DNA of 64,000 bases. Source: Marsupella aquatica. Lineage: Eukaryota > Marchantiophyta. The number at the start of each line of letters is the position of its first letter. The first letter of the stretch is position 1. Location of the stretch: contig OZ316892.1 in assembly GCA_973895155.1 (NCBI GenBank), forward strand, positions 4,898,001 to 4,962,000, read 5' to 3'. The translations under genes were made by a program, and so were the position numbers. Shown piece after piece: positions 37,180 to 49,596 of this stretch. A model generated the notes under the pieces. The model was not told the origin of the DNA, did not search any database, and saw only the letters and a program-made list of their open reading frames with translations.

Positions 37180-37405
37180 GGCTTGACACCTCTTCCTCAC
37201 CTCAACATCTTTATCTCACTATGACATCTTTATCTCACCCTCAAAATCTTTTCTCTCTTCCACAACTTTTGCTCACTTTGCCATGTTTTCTCTCCTTGAC
37301 ATCTTTCCTCACCTAGACTTCTTTTCCTCACCTCGACATCTTTTTTTCTCATGGACATTTTTCATATGAACATCTTTTGTTCACCTCAACATCTTTTGTG
37401 CATCG
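37180..37405. repeat. About 20-bp pyrimidine-rich tandem repeat
   Basis: Around ten diverged units of CTCACCTCGACATCTTTTTC are present. The motif recurs at 35640-35790. Confidence 0.7.
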
Positions 37406-38312
37406 CATATGCATTGGGCAAGTCTCTCCATATAGTCCAAAATAAGCACTCTATATTGACATTTATTTGGGCCCAATGCTTGCCATGTAGGATGGGTAGT
37501 GACCATATCTGAATGGGCCCCTAAGTCTTGTACAGCCACAATCTTTATACTCATCATCTGCCGAGAGATAAAGCCAGCTGCAATTGTTTTTGCTCATTAT
37601 CCTATCTAGCTTTCAAACCAACTGCAATAGTTTCTATTCATTACATTGTACCCTCCATACTTAACCTCACAAGGAAATTAAAGACTTAATCTAAGTGTGA
37701 ATAAAAAAATTGCTCATAGAGGTAATAAAAAGAAACATGGGCCCTGACTTCTTGTAAAGCCACCCTAAAACACAAGACACAAATGCTTATACCCTGGTGC
37801 GCCCCCCCCCCCTCCCCCCCTTTTGTGGCTTCGGGTCCACCTGGGTGCCGACCCCCTTTGTGGGACACCCCAGTTGTATGTTGGCTTTTTGAATGAAATT
37901 CATTTGTGTTTTTTGAGGCAAAGAAAAAAAACAAAAAACAAGACACAAATGTCTCATTTTAAAAAGTAAACCAGAGAGAGATTGGTGGAGATGGATTTGA
38001 AAGCATCAACAGAAAAAGGTATGGCAAACTTTTCATACATATACAAACAGGTGCAAGTCGTCTGGTGCACTTCTGCCCCTTCGTATTGCACCATATTCTT
38101 CGTACATATCACATAACATGTTGCAATACTGTCGACATTCCTCCTCAAGATTCCTTCTCCTCCTCTTTCCTCTGGTCCTGGCCGACGAAAAACCGACACT
38201 CTAGAGTTCACTTGTGTCTAATTTCCCCGAGCAGTGTTCTCGACGTCTTTCTGTGAAGGGGGCATGAATGGAGAGCTTCTAGGAGAACGGAGTACCTGTT
38301 TTCATAAATGCG
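37406..38312. other. HMA1 upstream region
   Basis: It contains a C-run (C11 T C7 at 37802-37820) followed by a C-rich patch. No coding segment was found. The HMA1 promoter should lie at its right end, but no core element stands out. Confidence 0.4.
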
Positions 38313-38514
38313 ATTGAGTGAGTTCGTGAAATCGGAGGCTGATTTTTCGAGGAACGTGTGGAGCTCTGTTTCTTGTAAGATCTATCACTCGATGAAGGGA
38401 GGACGTGTTTTGTGATTTGTGAGTGGGATTGAGTGAATTCTGAACTGGGAGGCTGATTTTCGGAGGAATCTGTGGAGCTCCTTTCCTTTTGAGGTCCATT
38501 CTTCTATCTGGAGA
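38313..38514 (+). repeat. 115-bp tandem duplication in the HMA1 leader
   Basis: GATTGAGTGA.TTC, GGAGGCTGATTTT, GAGGAA..TGTGGAGCTC and GA..GGTCCATTC-like blocks are found in both 38313-38400 and 38428-38514, about 70-75 percent alike by eye. It is just upstream of the ATG at 38608 and is probably transcribed. Confidence 0.7.
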
Positions 38515-38607
38515 GGAGGCTGGGGAGGCGCAGAGAATTCAGTTGGTCTGTCTACTGAGTGTTGACGAAGACGAAGACGAAGACATCCTTCCTCAAACGT
38601 AATTGCG

Positions 38608-41600
38608 TTGATGATGTTGCATGGATTCGGGGTGCAAGCGGCACCACCGGCCCAAGCTCTTCTCCTTTGTTCCAGAGGTGCCGCCGGTGGCACTCCCATC
38701 GTCAGGAGAAGCGGTGGGAAGTCTTGGAGCTTGCATCCTCCGGATCCGGATCCCAGTCAAAAACTTCGCAGGTGGAAAGGAGCACGAATTACCGACGAGC
38801 GCACTCTTCTTCCCCTGAATTCTCTTATAAGATCACCATCACCGTCTATCTCATTGGATCAAGGCTCTGTGATTGCCCGTCACTCGTCGCATAATGGAGG
38901 TTTGCATGCAGACGACCATGCCGACAAGGGACTGCATTCTCACGACGATCACGAGCACGGCCATGACGAAGAGGCAGAAGATGATCATCATCACGCAAAA
39001 TGTGAAGCTCAGGACAATTTGCACTTGCATGAATCCGAAGATGGACACGAGCATCACGACCACGACCACGACCACGACCACGGAGAAGGCCATGATGGGC
39101 ACCATCACGAGCATAGCCATGGTCACCATGGGCACACGCATGCTTCGTCCTCGAGCAATTTGAATGGGACACAGAAATCGGTGCTGAAGGTTTGCAATGT
39201 GCTGGGGTTAGGGTTCCTGGCCGACATGTGGCGAGACAATCTCAAAGTCTGTGTAGCTTCGCTCGCATTCCTACTTCTCGGTGCGGCAGCGCCTTATGTC
39301 CTGCCTCAATCAGTTGGAGCAACTGTTCAAAGTGCTTTGGTTCTGCCTGCCCTGCCGCTCACGGGGGTAAGCGTTCTCTTCTTTGCAAAGCCTTTCGTTC
39401 TTCAACGCACACTCATCATTTTGCACTTCTCCGGAGAAGCATAATTACCCTTGCAGCCTCGGAGTAGGCAGCACGAGCTGGCGATCACTTTGAGGACGGA
39501 TCAGAAAGGAATCAACGATTAATTCCCTTAGGGGTCCTTCTGGGTAAAGAGTTGCTGAACATCATTATTCTTAGCAACTGTCACTGGCCATTGGGAAGTT
39601 CAAATGATTGCAAGTTTCTTAAATAATAAGTGTAAGATTGATTCTCATTCACACCTGTTAATGACAGTTTTAAGGGTCCGCCAGGCATTTGGTTCTCTGT
39701 GAATCTCCACATAATGTTTTTCCCATGTCACGTCACATATGATTTGCACCACTTAATCCAGGGTTGAAGTCTAAATTCGGGTGAAAGCAGCTTTGAAGAG
39801 TGCAGAGTAAATTTGCTTTATGGTTGTAAAGGTAGAGTTTTTGTGTGGACTTCCTCCCCGTCAGGTTGGTAGGTGGAACAGGTTAATTCTTCACCTAGGC
39901 TTTGCTGCAAAAACCACAATAGACGTTCCTTTTGACGAATAAGTGAACCTTTGTGGTATTTTGGCTGCAGGTGCCAGCTGTTATGGATGCAGCGATTGAC
40001 GTTGCCGGCGGTAGGATAAATATCCATGTTTTGATGGCGGTAGCAGCCTTTGCATCAGTCTTCATGGGGAATGCTTTGGAAGGTGGCCTCCTGCTTGCAA
40101 TGTTCAGCTTATCTCATCAAGGTGAGCGGAGTGATATGACAATTTCTGAATATTGTCCTTAGGAGATGAACAATTAAAGGTCGGTTCTTCGAACCATTCA
40201 CCGTCACTCTTTTGATGTCGAGAAAACAGAGTCTGATAACCTGTTCGATGCCAAACAATCCTAATGTAAGGCAATGAGACATGTCATTGAGTAGGCAGGT
40301 CCTACTCGTTTTTATGGGAAAGCTGTGTGCAAGCTCACATGTTTAGTTGTCATGCTGACCGCCTTTGCAGCTGAGGACTTTTTCACTGAAAAAGCAATGG
40401 GTGATGTGAAAGCTCTGAAAGAAAGCAATCCCGAGTTTGCGCTGGTACTGGAGCCATTTGATGTCTCATCGCCTCCACCATTCTCAGCGATGGTACACAA
40501 AAAGACGCCTGTTCATCTCGTGGAGATTGGGTCCTACATGTTTGTCCAAGCCGGAGAGGTGTGTCTCATCTAGATCTGACTTTCCAGATGGGGAGGTGCA
40601 GTTCTTTGAAATATCGGAAATTTGTCCAATGCTTGAGTTGGGGTCAGTGTCAGCTTACTTTTGAATATGTTTTGAGTTTAACATAAGAATCCTTTCTGGA
40701 TGATGTAGACAGTACCTGTAGATGGTGAAGTTTATCAAGGCAGAGCAATGGTCTCTGTTGAGCATTTAACCGGTGAGGCCCAGCCCATTGAGAAAGGAGT
40801 CGGGGCGGAGATTTCGGGAGGTGCGAGAAGTATTGATGGTGTGATGATTGTTAAGGTAAAGCTGATGGTCTGTTGATATCATGTCGTACGTAAATGAATG
40901 TAGTTCTAGGGCCAAGTCTGTTTGAATGTAATTGAGGATGCTTCTGGCCAACTACTCTTATCTTAAAGTGGGGTTTAATTTTCAGGTGTTACTCGCAATT
41001 TGGCTTGATATCGATTGGAAGGGCATATTTTGGTAGAAGTAGTTTCTAGATCACTCACGCAAACTAAAGAACAAGTTACAAGTTGTACTTCTTGTAAACA
41101 TAAAGTTTCACCCAACATTTCCTGTAGCGTTATGGCAGTATCCGCACTGATTTAGCACTGCGATCTAATTTCAGTCATAATACAATGGATGCTACTATGG
41201 TGAATTCCTTGCGAAGTAAATGTGCATATAAAGTTACAGAGCCCTACTGTTTGGTAATTCTTCAAGCTGAAGGGAATTTGGTAACCCGGCAGGCAACAAA
41301 GAAGTGGAAGGACTCAACTGTTGCAAGGATAATGAAGTTGACAGAAGAGGCGCAACTTAATAGACCAGTGCTCCAGAGGTGGTTGGATGAGTTTGGTGAA
41401 CGATACAGCCAGGCAGTGATAGCCATGTCGGTTGCTGTTGCTCTTCTGGGTCCTCTGCTATTTAAGTGGCCGTTCTTTAGCAGTCCAGGTATGTTTTTAT
41501 TTCTACGAATTTTTGATGTCAAGGTTCGCATCTATTTACATGTCAAGTTTGTTCGTGTACATGATTGCAAGATCGATACATCCTTGTAGTTGTACAGATA

Positions 41601-44600
41601 GCTTCTCGTTGTGGCTTCAGACATGTGTGATTCCATCTACGTGTATGTTGTTATTGTTTTATGAGCTTCTCTCTATATCGGAAGGTCAACTCTGGTGTTC
41701 GAATTGTAAGACAATAAGGCCTTTTTCGGAGAGAATTTCTGAAATATTTGGATGGTTTATCTGTCAGCCCGTTCTGAAAAGAGTATAGTTGTGGATGATT
41801 TTACAGGTGTCCGTGGCTCAATATATAGGGCTCTAGGGCTTATGGTAGCTGCTTCACCGTGTGCATTGGCAGTGGCACCATTAGCATATGCCACAGCAAT
41901 CAGTGCGTGTGCAAATAGGGTGAGTTGGAATTCTCAACGTTGTTAAGATAGTTCTGTCTCTCCTGGAACACTCACGTCTTTTAACACGTGATTAATTGCT
42001 CCACTCCTGGTATAAATTGTGATATACGCTCTGTTTCAGTGGAGCAAAGATATACTGCATAACATCACCCGGCGCTTAGTGCACCTACCACAGTCAACTT
42101 GTAGTAGGAGTTTCCATTTGGCCATGAAGTAGCAGCTGTACTTCCAACGCAGTTAGCCGTCTCGAAGCAGGGATTGGAGAGTACTCATCCATCTTGCCCG
42201 TTATGTCAGGGAATCCTATTGAAAGGAGGGGAAGCTCTTGACGCACTTGCAAGGTGCGATACAGTGGCATTCGACAAGACAGGCACTTTAACCACGGGTG
42301 ACTTGACATGCAAAGCCATTGAGCCTCTTTACGGACACTGTCAAGAGCCGAGCAATTCCACTGATGATGCTTGTTGTTCTCCGGACTGTGAGGGGGCGGC
42401 CTTAGCTGTAGCAGCTGCCATGGAGCGTGGTGCAACACATCCCATTGCTCGGTAATTCCTGGATTTTGAGTTGCTTTGCTGTCTTTATCCTTTCGGTCTC
42501 TCTATTTTAATAAAGGCTGACGTCAAGTCTTAAACATTGCAGGGCGGTAGTCGAACATAGTGAAAAGAGGAAACTTCCTGGTGTAGTTGTTGCCAATTTT
42601 CATACGATTCCAGGAGCAGGTCTGGCTGCCAGTGTGATTGAAGCCGAGGTAAGATAACGCTTTTGAGTCAGTATGTTTATATGCTTCATCCGACTCGAAA
42701 TCAATAATATCTAAAAATGAATGCTTCCTGGATGCTTTACATCATATCTACCGTCAACGGATTCAGTTCAAAGCTGGAGGATATCCCAGTTTCTTGCAGT
42801 CTCCTTTTGTTGACCATATTGTTGGACCTGTTCCAGTCAGGAGCAACCAGCCCATCGGAAGCTTTGCTTGGTTCTGTGGATTACGTTGCCACGTCATCGG
42901 AATCCTCTGAGTCTAACATCAGAGAGGCAGCAAAAGCGTCATCGTATGGAAGTGAACTTGTACAAGCTGCATTATCTGTAAACAACAAGGTATCCCTCTA
43001 CAATCCAAAGTATGCACACAGGGTGGCTGTTTTTTTTCATAGTCTCGTTGTTTTATTCCAAAAGCTATTCAAGAGTAAACGTTTGTACCTATATTAGTTT
43101 GCCAGAAGTTGGATAATCTCCGTTATTACTGTAAATCGTGTGGAATGTGGATTGTGTCGTGATGAAACGCTGATATTTGAAGGAAGAGTCGTTTGTTTTG
43201 TTCGTTTTCATCTTGGCCTCGTGGTGTTACGATTTTCAATCAGCTAAAGGGGAATCGATACCTGATACTGACAAGTGAAGCAGGCTGACTAATTGGATTC
43301 ATTTGTCAGGATTCTCCTGTTTTTTTCACTGTGTGCTTTGATATCTAGGGTTGATCGCCTCCAGTGATTAAAATATGTCGCTTATCATGGCAAGAGAGAA
43401 AAGATACTGAAATGTTTGTATGCAATTGTGGCATCGTGTAGGTGACATTGTTTCATTTTGAAGACAAGTTGAGGGTCCACGCGGCTGATGTTATAGAATC
43501 ATTGAGAGTAAAAACTGGGTTACGGTTGGTAATGCTCACTGGAGATCATGCTGATAGTGCGCGAAGAGTAGCCAAAGCTGTCGGTATTGAGGAAGTTTAC
43601 TATGATTTAAAACCTGAAGACAAATTGCATAAAGTGAAGGACTTGTCGAGGCAAAGGGGTAAATTTCTTAACAACTGTGTGCCATTGGTGACACTGTCAC
43701 CTCTAGTTTATAGTATGGAGCTGGAACATGTTGTGTACTATGACTGCTGGTTTATCTTTGCAATTCTTCAAAGCTTAGGACAGCTTTCAGGTCGAGGTTC
43801 TGACAGGAGGCCCCTTCACCCACCTGTCTCTGTTGTATTGAGCAGGATTAGAAGGTTCCTGATGTTGATCTTGTTACATAATTTTGGTCTCTAGGAGGAG
43901 TTTTTGAGCCATTATATTCGCTACTTTGCATCTGGTTCTTACGTGATCCTATTTATTGTCTGAGAGCAGTAGTGAATGAAAACTATCCTTTTGGGACACT
44001 AAAAGGGGACACTATAAGTAGCGTCTTTTATCATAAGTCGGTGTCCAGAGAACAGTAACGAAGATCGATTTATGGTGAAGGACCTTTGGTTCCTTTAGGG
44101 CACAATGAAGAGCGTGCTACTTTAATTATGTCCTCTGCTATTACTCTACTCTCTGAAACAGAAAGATATGGGAACAGAAATACGTGGAATGGGAGGAATG
44201 TGGAATTCTCGAATTGTGGAATTAAATTTAGTGTTTGATTGATTCTATTGGTAGATAAAAGTTCCGGGGGGCTCATCATGGTCGGAGATGGAATCAATGA
44301 TGCACCTGCACTGGCGGCTGCAAGTGTTGGGATCGTACTTGCAAAGCGGGCAAGTGCAACAGCTGTAGCAGTTGCAGATGTTCTCCTTCTTCAAGATGCA
44401 TTAGATGGTGTCTTCTTTGTCATTGCTAAAGCCCGGCAAACCGATGCTTTGGTAAGGATTCTTTTTGTTTTTCTGGTATGTGGAATTTATAACATTACCT
44501 GTGTTTCATCTAGCAAACTGTGGAAAATAGAGGATAGGATTCTGAAAATTGTGATGCTAATAGGTGAAACAAAACGTGGCACGATGTCCTGAAATTCTAT

Positions 44601-45202
44601 AGGATATGGACTATAAGGACCTAACGTTCTGATGCCACCAGGTGAAACAAAGTGTTGCACTTGCACTTTCCTGCATATTTTTGGCAAGTCTTCCATCAAT
44701 TTTGGGTGTTTTGCCTCTCTGGCTGACGGTATGCACCTGCACCTATCTCCTTTATAATGATGACTACCAATGGGAGTAGAGGTGTCTTTTGGCCTGACCC
44801 ATTTGTATGCTCAGTTGTCTCACTAATGATTCTTCTCGTTCTGTTCTTCTGTGATCTGCTGACTACAGCAATGACTTTCTTTTATTTATGCAAAATGACG
44901 AAATAGTCCTACCCTGTGACAAGTAGGTCTGACCAATTCTGTAGTGCATATATTTCATATGGTTAGTACTAAAATCATCAAATGATTAAAAAGGGCTCAA
45001 TTTGTCGCAGGTTCTCCTTCATGAGGGTGGAACATTACTTGTTTGCGTAAACTCTGCAAGAGCATTCCATGATCCAACAGGATCATGGGAGTGGACGGAG
45101 GCATTGTCTAAATTGTTCAATAGAAGCTTATCAACATTGGCACAGTTATTGAGGAAAGATTCTCCACCTGCAATTCAAACTGCCACTTCTGTCGCCAGAT
45201 AG
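38608..45202 (+). CDS. HMA1: HMA1-type P1B ATPase with His-rich N terminus
   Basis: Thirteen exons: 38608-39366, 39971-40121, 40371-40558, 40709-40855, 41293-41488, 41807-41919, 42210-42451, 42543-42648, 42837-42989, 43442-43658, 44255-44451, 44642-44728 and 45011-45202, total 2,748 nt and 915 residues. Plant HMA1 is a chloroplast-envelope pump implicated in Cu, Zn, Cd or Ca transport. Residues 1-90 could hold the transit peptide. Residues 91-178 contain 31 histidines in HD/HG clusters, far richer than the short His stretch of Arabidopsis HMA1. Then follow GGRINIHVLMAVAAFASVFM, actuator HLTGEA, ion-path ASPCALAVAP (the SPC motif), phosphorylation loop DKTGTLTTG, THPI, MLTGDH, and hinge GDGINDAPAL, with C-terminal LLHEGGTLLVCVNS. 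The region before exon 9 is shorter than in Arabidopsis, so that junction (42837) is less sure. No N-terminal CXXC metal domain is seen, as is normal for HMA1. Confidence 0.95.
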
Positions 45203-46394
45203 CAGTCTGATGGTCGAAGTAGACCCCGTGTTGTATCAAAATTGTATCCTAGTCTGTTCAGAAGACTTGTGTAGTAACTCAACGAAATTTTGAAGGCTGC
45301 TGCAAGAAGGATGTTAGTCTTGTGGCAGATCTTCAATGTGAGAAAGAAACGAGTCATTCCGGGCCATTTAAATCGTGTATAGATTGTGACATAAGGCGAA
45401 GCCTTCCGTGTGTATTGATTAGTTCTATTTGTATATTTGATAAGGAGTAGAAAGATCTCACTTTTCTGATGAGCTTCTTGTAATGACTTGCATTTCATCG
45501 AAGTACTTTTCCGTGAAAGGACATTCCTGCATCTTGGAGTAACATAATTTAAGCATTCTTCAAGATTGTCCAGGATAGTTAACTCCCTTCGGCTCTTGAT
45601 ACGGTTTGGCATTATTTGACAGCGTTTCGATGGATTGATCTCTGGCTTAGATGCATCATCTATCGAGAGTGCTGCCAGGGGTGAAGAACCCGTGGTCTCC
45701 GGCAGTTTCCTGCGTTGGAGGTTACTTGGTGGAAGGGTTCTTTATCATGGGGTCGTGTGTGATGGTGAGACAAAGCACATGGTGAGACCATGTGATGCTT
45801 TGTGTATGTGCCAAAGCACATGGTGTCCGCCGCTAATGCTTTGAGCTGGGGTAACAAGCGTCTAGTTAGACAGTGAGGACTATGAGAGGTTCTCGAGGAA
45901 TAGGAGAATGGCTGCTGTGCGGCATTACTTGGGAGTCGCTGTTGGTAGGATGCGTACTGGAGATGATCAGGAATGCGGAGTGAAAAGCAATTAGATGAAG
46001 GACATCATCGGTGTGGAAAGTCCCTTTTTTTGCTGCAAGGTTGTAATAAAATTTTATAAACAATCCTGAAATCTTGATAATGTTGGGCCCATGGCTGGGT
46101 TGTCATCACTTTACTTGCGGAAGTTACTTCTGGGTTAATTGGTTACTCTTAGCCATTATCCAATTTCGCAGAAAGCCGCACGATGGTCCATGTTGGGCAG
46201 ACCCATTGAAAGCTAAAAGAGCTGTTTTTCTACCTACATAAGTTACTGTCCCCTGCCTTTCAACCTGAGAAACAAATCGTTATCCTGTGATCAATAGGGT
46301 TCGCATTCCTTACTGAATCAAGATCACTTTGAAGCTACCTCCTTGAATGTCCACTCTCGAAATCAAACTCTGAAGGAGAGTTCCGTGGGAGGAT
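45203..46394. other. Spacer between convergent HMA1 and ADPRM genes
   Basis: The 3' UTRs of both genes should lie here. A near-perfect stem is visible at 45773-45804 (CAAAGCACATGGT, loop, ACCATGTGATGCTTTG), with a third CAAAGCACATGGTG at 45812-45825. No further gene is recognised. Confidence 0.45.
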
Positions 46395-49300
46395 CTAAGC
46401 TACTTCTGGAATTCCACGTCTATCGATTTCCAGGATTCTACTTTCTACATAACCGTGACCCTCGACAGTAATTTGGTCGTCATAAACATGGACGAACCCA
46501 TGTGCTTCGCTCCCTGTTGGAGCCTCTATTATGGATTGAACAGTGACAAAGTGCTGTTTTCCTTGTCGTGCATAGCCTCCCTTATGGTAGTGACCTGCGT
46601 CTCATGCACGCATCACCACCAAAATGTCAGGATCCACCCACCTGACAATTGCCCGGTAATTTCTGTGCCGACTTTAGTTTCCATGTACACATATTCAAGA
46701 GGTCCGGGTTCACAAATGTAAACTGCTGTAGTACGTGGAAGGAAGATTGGACTAGACAAGTTTTTCGGCATGAAAGCTTGATGGTAGGGGGAAGTTCTAT
46801 TTTGGGGGTCTTACCGCAGAGGTATAGCACCACAGCTGGACATCCCAACAGCATCGGTACAATCTTTCGAGAAAAGAACCACGATAGAAGGTTCCCATGT
46901 CAGAAACTGAGAGTCTCAGCTTATTACCACACAGAGCAAAGATTCTATAACACGAGGCACAGAAAAGAAAGAAGAGGAAACATCATCGTTGCCTTTGCCT
47001 TCCAATCCACCTATGAGCAAATGAAAAACATCTCCCGATTGAATCTGAGCGTTGATGTAGCCACGTGGGGTACAAAGTAAAACAAACTACCTCATCAAAA
47101 TTCCACATGAGAAGTGTATCAGGTGCTGATCCGCGAAGAACCGGTATGTGAGATGCCACAATTAGCCTGGTTCCATCTCTACCAACCCAGAGTAAGCAAC
47201 CATTAGGTGCCAATCATTGATAAATTTGTCCAGCTGCCTTCCGAAGACTGCAAACTACATAATCTGCTGTTGAGGCATTGATTATCAGGCCAAGATAAAT
47301 ACTTACTTCCCCATCATCTAATAAAATCACGCAACAATTGGCAAAATATATCAAGGACATAATCTGACTCTCCTCCGTAAGATCCAGGAATTGGGGACAT
47401 GATTTCACTGAAATGAAAAAAGGTTTTTCTGGATGATTCGTACCAGATGCAAATCATTGACATCTCTGGGGACAAAGCCAGAAGTTTTAGGCTGCATAAA
47501 TGTCTCAGATGAAGTTGTAGTCTCACCTTTCTGCATCTTGAAGGACACCAGCAAGCCAAGCCTTCTGGATTGATCCGATGCCACCATTCCATTTAACCAT
47601 TTGATTGGAGTCATCAGTTACAATAGGATGCTCTTCCAGAAATGCCATTGCTTCCTGATTGCTTTCAATAAAGACATGGATGCCATGAGTGTTGCGACAG
47701 AAGAATTGCAAACTTAGCCTCTGACACAGAATCGACATTCCTAGCAGCCGTGTAACCGATTGGCAAGTGCTCACTTTCTGGGCTTCGACAAGCACTTTTG
47801 GTACGTTATGCCTGCTTTCCCCAAATCATACAGAAGTAACTGAAAAACTACTAGACTTGCAGTAGAGTTGTAAGCCAATACACCCCCGCCCTAAATGTGA
47901 AGTCAAGTGAGGAATCACAATGAACTTTGAGCTGAAGCATATTTACACGGAGCTCAGCACCTTGTATTGCTCAGAGTCAGGATGCCACACCACGCTCAGA
48001 TCCATTGAGTCTAGTACCACCTTCAATTGGAATGACAATTCCTCAGCCATGAGCAACTGTGAGCTTTGCAAATACTAGAAAAGATGGAGGCCTAGTTTTG
48101 CTACTTAAGAGCTATAATCCTGTAAGTAACATGAAAAGAAGCTCTGCTGACAGCCTACAAAATTATAACATACCAATGCCCATCCCGGATAGATGTCTTT
48201 CCTGTAATAACGAGCCGTAAGTCCCAACTCCTTCATGATAATCTCTCGTGTTACCGTCAGGCAGTGATTTCCTAACAGATGATAAGTTGGCAACGTGAGC
48301 TGCATCACGGAGGTCATCGGATGTCACTCCATCTGCTGCTACAGATGATAGTAAGAATTCGAAACGATGTACTATTGGTCACATGCGCACTCGTGTTTAT
48401 CATAAGCTTCAAAGGCTTGGAATCCGGAAAAAGGTAGGCAGACCGAGAAATAGTACTCCCGTGAAGGCTAAGTGAAAGTTTGTAGCAAGGCGAGGAAAGG
48501 AAGAATAAGCTGAATTCAGGAGGATTTCGAAATGTGAGAAAGAGGTGATCAGACAAACCTTTTCCAGCCTTACAAGGACTTCTTGCAAGTCTTTGTAGGT
48601 TAGCTCCTGCGTAACATTCCCTTCGACAATATCCCCAAGAGTAAGAACACATCTGTACCAAGAGAGGATGAAAGGTTTTAAGGTCCACTGGAGCAAAAAT
48701 GTATGAAGACTGCTCTGATGCAAAAGTCATAGAGATAAAGTGGGCAGGAATATAAGCAATCAAAACAGACGGGAATATGCGCTCAGAGGTAGCGAAGTGC
48801 ATGAAATGTCCAGGAATGTTTGGAGGATTGACTTACAAAATTTCATCCTTTCGCGAATTGAAGGCTTCAATTGCTTTCTCCAGCTTCCCTGGAGCTTCTC
48901 TGTACCTCTTGCAATGCCCCTTTCTATCTGAAACAGGAATAACCCACCCGATTTTCAAATTTCATGATTAATCGAAAAGTTCTTACAAACAATCCGCCTC
49001 CCCTGTTCCCCCGTCTGGCCACCAGATCAGAGGATTAGTTCATTTGTAAATATTAAAAATGCTGGCAGCGTCAATCATAAAAGAGAGGCTAATCGATCCC
49101 CTACTTCTTGAGGACGGCAAACTAGTTTATCCGTTCCTGCTTCTTGTGTCTTGCCTTTTCTACAATTCATGTCCAAATTACTATAAGGTTCCACGGGATG
49201 GGCATTTGAAGACAAAGTGCAAATCCTCTCGCCCATATAGGTCGTTGGACAGATCGTCAGAAAAACCATGTGCCTCTCACATTGAAATCCATGTAGTGTC

Positions 49301-49596
49301 TGCTGGCGTGTGTTTCAGAGGAAAACCAATCTCCCTTTCTTGTGAATACTCGTTCTTATTTAAAGTGTCCTCGTTAAACTAACTGATTGCCTGGATTGCT
49401 GCCACTATGGTGTTGCTTCACAGCATGGATTCTCGGCTTAAAGTCTTCCAAAGTTGTAGATACAGTAATTGCACTAAGCTGAAAAGACTTTATACGTACC
49501 AGGTCCCACTGTGTCTAAGTCCCCATACTGAATATCTGCGACGATTCCAAATGAAAAGAGGGGTTTCCTTGCCTGCCCTTCGCCAGCTTCAGCCAT
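46395..49596 (-). CDS. ADPRM: Mn-dependent ADP-ribose/CDP-alcohol diphosphatase
   Basis: Nine minus-strand exons: 49596-49500, 48927-48837, 48652-48559, 48299-48174, 48020-47949, 47654-47527, 47178-47091, 46863-46815 and 46594-46395, total 945 nt and 314 residues, the family's usual size. All introns are GT..AG and phases agree. The metallophosphatase motifs are in order: DIQYGD (first metal Asp), LGDIVEGN, LLGNHC, SHIP and GHYHKGGY. Family landmarks include RYREAPGKLEKAIEAFN, WNGGIGSIQKAWLAGVL and LLMWNFDE, and the tail EAPTGSEAHGFVHVYDD. Characterised members hydrolyse ADP-ribose and CDP-alcohols with Mn in the cytosol. The GHDH form common in relatives is GHYH here; the two metal-binding histidines remain. 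The 16-codon exon 8 is short but bridges motifs exactly. Convergent with HMA1. Confidence 0.9.

Noticed and set aside
38846-39172. Minus-strand and alternate frames opposite the HMA1 His-rich exon
   Set aside because: They are by-products of the CACGAC-type repeat; the HMA1 frame is the one that continues into conserved exons.
46395-47178. ADPRM as a pseudogene lacking its GHDH motif
   Set aside because: A 49-nt exon (46815-46863) and the last exon restore the motif as GHYH with correct phases and splice sites.
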